Made by a program: the position numbers and the translations under genes. A DNA stretch of 10,184 bases. Source: Bacillota bacterium. Lineage in GTDB: Bacteria; Bacillota; Clostridia; Christensenellales; CAG-138. How positions within the stretch are numbered: the first letter of the stretch is position 1; each line of letters starts with the position of its first letter. The stretch lies in NCBI GenBank assembly GCA_023458615.1, contig JAEWYV010000245.1:1-10184 (forward strand), given 5' to 3'. This document shows positions 6,299 through 10,184 of this stretch, piece after piece. The notes below the pieces were generated by a model. The model was given only the letters and a program-made list of their open reading frames with translations, did no database searches and was not told where the DNA came from.

Positions 6299-7819
6299 AT
6301 GCCAAACGACATCGTCTTGTCCATGCGCAACATTTGCAAGTCGTTCCCCGGCGTGAGAGCGCTGCATAATGTTGATTTTACCCTGAACGCAGGCGAAATC
6401 CACGCCCTGATGGGTGAGAATGGAGCCGGGAAGTCCACCTTGGTCAAGGTTCTCACGGGCGTGTACCCCAAGGATGCCGGCCAAATTTTTCTTTCCGATT
6501 TGAGCCGCGAGATTTCGATTAAATCTCCGCAGGATGCCCAGAATGTTGGCATCAGCACGGTTTATCAGGAAATAACACTCTGTCCCAATCTGACTGTAGC
6601 CGAAAACATGTTTATCGGCCGCGGCAATTACCGCTTTGTAAACTGGCGCTCGATGGAAGCGAGGACAGATGAAATCCTGCAGAAATTGAATATTCCGGCG
6701 AGGGCGACGCAGCAGCTTTCCACCTGCTCGCTCGCCGTGCAGCAGATGGTTGCCATTGCGCGCGCCGTAGACATGGAATGTAAAGTACTCATCCTCGATG
6801 AGCCGACCTCTTCGCTGGACGAGCGCGAGGTTAGCAAACTCTTTTCGCTGATGCGCGATCTAAAGTCGCGCGGTGTCGGCATCATCTTCATCACACATTT
6901 TCTGGAACAGGTTTATGAGGTATGCGACAGAATCACCGTTTTACGCAACGGCGAGTTGGTTGGCGCGTATGAAATCAAGGATCTGCCGCGCGTGCAACTC
7001 ATCTCTAAAATGATGGGCAAGGAGCTCGACGATATCTCGGCGATGCACAGCCGCGCTTTGCAGCGGGACGATGCCCACTCCGTACCGGTCTTTGAGGCGG
7101 TTGGACTTTCCAGCGCCGCAGGCACAAAGCCGTTTGATTTTCAGATTGATAAGGGTGAGGTCAATGGCTTCACCGGCCTGCTCGGCTCGGGACGCAGCGA
7201 ATGTGTGCGTGCCATCTTCGGCGCGGATAAGGTGACGGGCGGGAAGGTTAAGATCAATGGAAACTGCGTCAAAATCAATAAACCGAAGGACGCGATGAAA
7301 CAGGGAATCGGCTATCTGCCGGAAGACCGAAAGCAGGACGGCATCGTAGAGGATCTTTCCGTTCGTGATAATATCATTCTGGCGTTGCAGGTACTGCGCG
7401 GCTTTTTCCGCCCGTTTTCCAAGGCGGAGGCGGAGGCATTTGCCGACGAATATATCAAGCTGTTGGGCATCAAGACCGCGTCTGCGGATACACCGATCAA
7501 GTCCCTCTCCGGCGGCAACCAACAAAAGGCAATTCTGGCTCGCTGGCTGCTCACCAAGCCGCAGTATTTGATTCTGGACGAACCGACGCGCGGAATCGAC
7601 GTTGGCACCAAGGTCGAAATTCAAAAGCTCGTGCTCAAGCTTGCCGAGGAGGGCGTGAGCGTTACGTTCATCTCTTCCGAAATTGAGGAGATGCTGCGCA
7701 CCTGCTCAAGGCTACTTGTGCTGCGGGATCGCAAGATTGTTGGCGAACTGAGAAATGAGGACATGACGCAGTCCAAAATCATGCGCACGATTGCGGGGGA
7801 GACGGCACAAAATGGGTAA
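6299..7819 (+). CDS. ytfR: Sugar ABC transporter ATP-binding protein with two ATPase domains, YtfR-like
   Basis: A cytoplasmic 506-residue ATPase that energises the importer. The first domain has Walker A GENGAGKST (39-47), Q-loop Q90, a degenerate signature around CSLAVQQ (143-149), Walker B VLILDEPT (163-170) and switch H200. The second domain has a degenerate Walker A, GLLGSGRSE (293-301), as usual in this family, plus PEDRKQDGI (341-349), signature LSGGNQQ (403-409), Walker B LILDEPTRGID (424-434) and FISSE instead of a switch histidine. Length and residue pattern match E. coli YtfR, including the VYQE, THFLEQVYEV and RITVLRNG segments. The ATG at 6299 has AAAGGA (6281-6286) 12 nt upstream, a rather long spacing. 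The last 8 nt overlap the first permease gene, indicating coupled translation. Confidence 0.93.
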   Translation: MPNDIVLSMRNICKSFPGVRALHNVDFTLNAGEIHALMGENGAGKSTLVKVLTGVYPKDAGQIFLSDLSREISIKSPQDAQNVGISTVYQEITLCPNLTVAENMFIGRGNYRFVNWRSMEARTDEILQKLNIPARATQQLSTCSLAVQQMVAIARAVDMECKVLILDEPTSSLDEREVSKLFSLMRDLKSRGVGIIFITHFLEQVYEVCDRITVLRNGELVGAYEIKDLPRVQLISKMMGKELDDISAMHSRALQRDDAHSVPVFEAVGLSSAAGTKPFDFQIDKGEVNGFTGLLGSGRSECVRAIFGADKVTGGKVKINGNCVKINKPKDAMKQGIGYLPEDRKQDGIVEDLSVRDNIILALQVLRGFFRPFSKAEAEAFADEYIKLLGIKTASADTPIKSLSGGNQQKAILARWLLTKPQYLILDEPTRGIDVGTKVEIQKLVLKLAEEGVSVTFISSEIEEMLRTCSRLLVLRDRKIVGELRNEDMTQSKIMRTIAGETAQNG

Positions 7820-8870
7820 GAAGCTACAAAAACTGATGAAGTCACAGCTGGTGGTGCCGCTCTTTGCGCTGCTGCTGCTGGTCGTCTTTAATTTAATCCG
7901 CGATGTCGGGTTCTTTTCGCTGAGTATTACAACCAACAACGCGGGAAACTCCGTTCTCTCCGGCAATATCATCAGCATTTTAAACGGTGCTTCGGAGCTT
8001 GCCATTCTTGCCATCGGTATGACGCTGGTTACCGCGGCTTGCGGCGGACAGGACATCAGCGTTGGTGCGCTGGCAGCGATTGCGGGCAGCGTGTTTGTCC
8101 GCATCTTGCGTGAGCACAACATCTCCATGCCGATGATTCTGCTTGCATTCTTGGCCAGCTGCGTCGTGGCTATTCTCTTTGGCATGTTCAACGGCACGCT
8201 GGTTGCCGTGTTTAAGATTCAGCCGATGATCGCGACGTTGATTCTCTTTACCGCAGGACGACCGATTGCCTACTGGATCAATGGCGGCGCGACGCCTACG
8301 GTAGAAAGTCCGCTTTTAGGCTATATCGGCAGCTTTATTCCGGGCATACCGATTCCGACACCAATTTTGATCGTCATCGTATTTGGGATTATGGTGTCGC
8401 TGTTGCTGCGCTTCACCAACCTTGGCCTCTACACGCAGACGGTCGGCATCAACCAGCGCTCCGCGCGGCTCAACGGCATCAATCCGGTTTGGATCAAGCT
8501 TATGTCCTTCATGATGCTGGGTGTTTGCACGGCGATGGCGGGCTGCATCGGTGTCAGCCGCATGGGGTTAATTAACCATGAGACAATGCTGCTGGATATC
8601 GAGATGGACGCAATTTTGGCCGTTGCCATCGGCGGTAATGCGCTTGGCGGCGGAAAATTCAGCCTGACCGGATCAGTTATCGGCGCCTATATCATTCAGG
8701 CGCTGACCATTACGCTCTATGCGATGAAGGTTTCGTCCACAGCGGTCAAAGCATATAAGGCAATTGTCATCATTGCCATCGTTGTGTTGGGTTCGCCGGT
8801 TGTGAAACGGTACGCTCTGATGCTGCGTGACAAGCTATTTACCAAACCGATGAAAGTTGTGGAGATGTAA
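7812..8870 (+). CDS. ytfT: Sugar ABC transporter permease, YtfT-like
   Basis: One of two membrane subunits of the importer, 352 residues, member of the BPD_transp_2 (RbsC-type) family. It is hydrophobic throughout with a short basic N terminus and roughly eight to ten membrane segments. Family signatures are LAIGMTLV (66-73), GGQDISVGA (78-86; E. coli YtfT has GGIDLSVGA), KIQPMIATLIL (135-145), VGINQRSARLNGIN (211-224) and GGNALGGGKFSLTGSVIGA (274-292). The ATG at 7812 is preferred over an in-frame TTG at 7791 because GGGGGAGA (7795-7802) is well placed for it. It overlaps the end of the ATPase gene by 8 nt and ends 4 nt before the second permease gene. Confidence 0.92.
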   Translation: MGKKLQKLMKSQLVVPLFALLLLVVFNLIRDVGFFSLSITTNNAGNSVLSGNIISILNGASELAILAIGMTLVTAACGGQDISVGALAAIAGSVFVRILREHNISMPMILLAFLASCVVAILFGMFNGTLVAVFKIQPMIATLILFTAGRPIAYWINGGATPTVESPLLGYIGSFIPGIPIPTPILIVIVFGIMVSLLLRFTNLGLYTQTVGINQRSARLNGINPVWIKLMSFMMLGVCTAMAGCIGVSRMGLINHETMLLDIEMDAILAVAIGGNALGGGKFSLTGSVIGAYIIQALTITLYAMKVSSTAVKAYKAIVIIAIVVLGSPVVKRYALMLRDKLFTKPMKVVEM

Positions 8871-8874
8871 ACAT

Positions 8875-9966
8875 ATGGCAAGCAAAAGAGACAAATCAAC
8901 CACAACGCGACTGGAGCGCACAAGAGAACCAATCTCCAATACCAACCTGCTGCTTGCAATCACGATTTTTACATTCGTGGGCATGTATGCGCTGGCGATG
9001 GCGGTCTGGGGTGGCGGATTTTTAAATCCGCAACAGTTTTTAGACATCTTCAATAACAACGCGTTTCTAATCGTCCTCTCCTGCGGATTGACCATTGTCA
9101 TGATCGCTGGCGGAATCGATATCTCCGTTGGCGGCATTACCGCGCTGATTACCATGATCTGCGTTGTCTATCTGGATGATCATAGCGGTAGCGTCGGCGG
9201 ATCTATCGCGATTGCGCTGACGATTGGGCTTGCGTTCGGCTTGGTGCAGGGATTTCTGGTCTCGTATCTGGAGATTCAGCCGTTTATTGTTTCACTTGCG
9301 GGCATGTTCTTTGCAAAGGGCATGACGACAATTGTGAGTTCGGCTCCGCGCACCGCAGTGCACGAGACATTTCTTGCACTTAAGGAGTTTCGAATTGTCA
9401 TCCCGGGCATCGGCTCCTACGGCAAAACGGGCAATTTCATCCCTGCGAGAATTGAGCTGGGTGTCGCTATTGCGTTAGCCGTTGTCCTCCTGGTATTCAT
9501 CATGCTGCGATGGACGCGCTTTGGGCGTAATCTATACGCAGTAGGCGGAAACAACCAGAGCGCATTGATGTTGGGCATCAATGTAAAACGTACGAAATTT
9601 TTCTCCTATCTGCTCTGTGGACTGCTCTCCGGCATCGGCGGCTACGTATATCTGCTGCATACGGGCGCAGGCAATGCCTCCAACGCAACAGCGGCGGAGA
9701 TGCAGGCGATCGCCTCCTCCATTATTGGCGGAACGCTGTTGACAGGCGGCGTTGGCAATGTGTTTGGTACGCTCTTTGGCGTGCTCTCGCTCAAGACCAT
9801 CAGCAACATCGTCATTGCTTCCGGCCTGCGCGAGCCGTATTGGCAGAGCATCACCACCGGTTTGATGCTGTGCTTCTTCATCTTATTGCAGAGCGTCGTG
9901 CTCGCCATTCGTGAAAATGGTTCGTTCAAAATTCTTTTGCAGTCTGCCAGAGAGAGACGGAAGTAA
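8875..9966 (+). CDS. yjfF: Sugar ABC transporter permease, YjfF-like
   Basis: Second permease, 363 residues, same family, expected to form a heterodimer with the YtfT-like subunit. Hydrophobic segments begin near residue 24 after a charged N-terminal tail. Signatures are LSCGLTIVMIAGGIDISVG (68-86), EIQPFIVSLAGMFFAKG (133-149), YAVGGNNQSALMLGI (221-235) and IIGGTLLTGGVGNVFGTLFG (283-302), which closely match E. coli YjfF and separate it from YtfT. The ATG at 8875 is chosen; GTGGAGATG at 8857-8865 supplies the ribosome binding site. A GTG at 8857, inside the preceding gene, is a less likely start. It is the last transporter gene; a structured gap of 159 nt follows. Confidence 0.92.
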   Translation: MASKRDKSTTTRLERTREPISNTNLLLAITIFTFVGMYALAMAVWGGGFLNPQQFLDIFNNNAFLIVLSCGLTIVMIAGGIDISVGGITALITMICVVYLDDHSGSVGGSIAIALTIGLAFGLVQGFLVSYLEIQPFIVSLAGMFFAKGMTTIVSSAPRTAVHETFLALKEFRIVIPGIGSYGKTGNFIPARIELGVAIALAVVLLVFIMLRWTRFGRNLYAVGGNNQSALMLGINVKRTKFFSYLLCGLLSGIGGYVYLLHTGAGNASNATAAEMQAIASSIIGGTLLTGGVGNVFGTLFGVLSLKTISNIVIASGLREPYWQSITTGLMLCFFILLQSVVLAIRENGSFKILLQSARERRK

Positions 9967-9972
9967 GCGGCA

Positions 9973-9987
9973 TCTGGCAAAACGGTT
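9973..9987 (+). repeat. 15-bp repeat, copy B (matches 534-548)
   Basis: TCTGGCAAAACGGTT begins 6 nt after the stop of the second permease gene and is the exact reverse complement of the plus-strand sequence at 534-548. No -35/-10 pair at proper spacing is visible next to this copy. Confidence 0.45.
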
Positions 9988-10032
9988 ACACGAACAAAAT
10001 GCGCACACGCAAAGCGTAAAATAGTTAATATC

Positions 10033-10100
10033 ACATCGCAAACTACGATTGCATCGGCGCGCAAACAAGCGCGAAACAGAGCGATGGCGGTTTGCGATGT
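10033..10100 (+). ncRNA. Multi-layered stem-loop leader ahead of the putative kinase gene
   Basis: An 11-bp perfect outer stem (ACATCGCAAAC 10033-10043 with GTTTGCGATGT 10090-10100) encloses a 6-bp middle stem (GCATCG 10051-10056 with CGATGGC 10082-10088, one bulged G). Inside that is a CGCGC/GCGCG hairpin (10058-10062 with 10069-10073) with loop AAACAA. The structure ends 25 nt before the next start codon. There is no T tract after it, so it is not a standard terminator. It may be a messenger-stabilising or translation-controlling element, or a large operator palindrome. It matches no riboswitch class that I recognise. Confidence 0.55.
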
Positions 10101-10125
10101 TGTATGAACGGGATTGAGGGTTACA

Positions 10126-10184
10126 ATGAGTCAAACAAACACAACGCATATCACCGACTGGAACACCACCTCCCTTGGCATCGA
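10126..10184 (+). CDS. Probable FGGY-family carbohydrate kinase, N-terminal fragment (runs off window)
   Basis: Only 19 codons are visible: an open frame from ATG at 10126, with GAGGG (10116-10120) 5 nt upstream. The fragment ends in TSLGI followed by GA, the start of an Asp or Glu codon. Clostridial FGGY-type sugar kinases often begin with a short polar tail and then a TSLGIELGSTR-like phosphate-binding motif, and the position directly after a sugar importer fits. If correct, it would phosphorylate the imported sugar or its ketose form (ribulokinase or xylulokinase type). So little sequence cannot prove this; another sugar-catabolic enzyme remains possible. Confidence 0.5.
   Translation, partial: MSQTNTTHITDWNTTSLGI

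Noticed and set aside
5279..6484. A 401-codon open frame on the minus strand opposite the binding-protein gene
   Set aside because: It lies opposite a clearly recognised YtfQ-like gene, resembles no family I know, and is explained by the strong codon bias of the sense gene, which removes stops from the antisense frame.
6941..7624. A 227-codon minus-strand open frame inside the ATPase gene
   Set aside because: It is antisense to a fully conserved ATPase and shows no ribosome binding site or recognisable motif.
9973..9990. Copy B of the 15-bp repeat as a catabolite-responsive (cre) site
   Set aside because: The spacing between TG and the central CG is two bases too long for the cre consensus.
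1..10184. CRISPR array, insertion sequence, tRNA or rRNA gene, prophage or toxin-antitoxin module
   Set aside because: No repeat-spacer pattern, transposase, cloverleaf, rRNA segment or phage-type gene was seen on either strand.

Overview
The window looks like chromosomal DNA from an anaerobic, Gram-positive clostridial bacterium (Bacillota). The evidence is the moderate GC content, strong GGAGG-type ribosome binding sites, lipoprotein signal peptides, a YesM/YesN-type two-component pair, and a NuoE/HndA-like iron-sulfur subunit of the kind found in fermentative electron-bifurcating or NAD-linked enzymes. The species cannot be named from the sequence.

Layout. Positions 1-428 (minus strand) hold the N-terminal 142 codons of a NuoE-like [2Fe-2S] subunit, which runs off the left edge. 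It is read from a good minus-strand promoter (507-535) whose -10 and start region are covered by three ATCGAT-centred palindromes, a likely operator array. After a divergent intergenic region comes a tightly overlapping plus-strand regulatory operon: an AraC-type response regulator (764-2380), a YesM/LytS-type sensor histidine kinase (2377-3825) and a YtfQ-like sugar-binding lipoprotein (3822-4829). A clear intrinsic terminator (4835-4871) closes it. A second transcription unit follows, with its own extended -10 promoter (5024-5052) and a 21-bp-spaced direct repeat upstream (4907-4937). It encodes a second YtfQ-like binding lipoprotein (5126-6160), a double-domain sugar ATPase (6299-7819), two permeases (7812-8870 and 8875-9966) and, after a highly structured 159-nt gap, the first 19 codons of what is probably an FGGY-family sugar kinase (10126 to the right edge).

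How it works together (inference). The ABC genes match, gene for gene and in the same order, the E. coli galactofuranose importer YtfQ-YtfR-YtfT-YjfF. The kinase-associated binding protein is a paralogue of the transporter's own binding protein. The simplest model is that it binds the sugar outside the cell, docks on the sensor kinase and triggers phosphorylation of the response regulator, which then activates the transporter promoter through the direct repeats. This resembles the described XylFII-LytS-YesN xylose sensing system of Clostridium beijerinckii, but with a YtfQ-type sensor. If the truncated right-hand gene is a pentulose or hexulose kinase, the imported sugar may be a pentose such as L-arabinose, or another furanose-preferring sugar, rather than galactofuranose.

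The least explained parts are the triple-palindrome operator in front of the NuoE-like gene, a 15-bp exact repeat shared by the two outer intergenic regions, a long hairpin between the binding-protein and ATPase genes, and a multi-layered stem-loop leader in front of the putative kinase gene.
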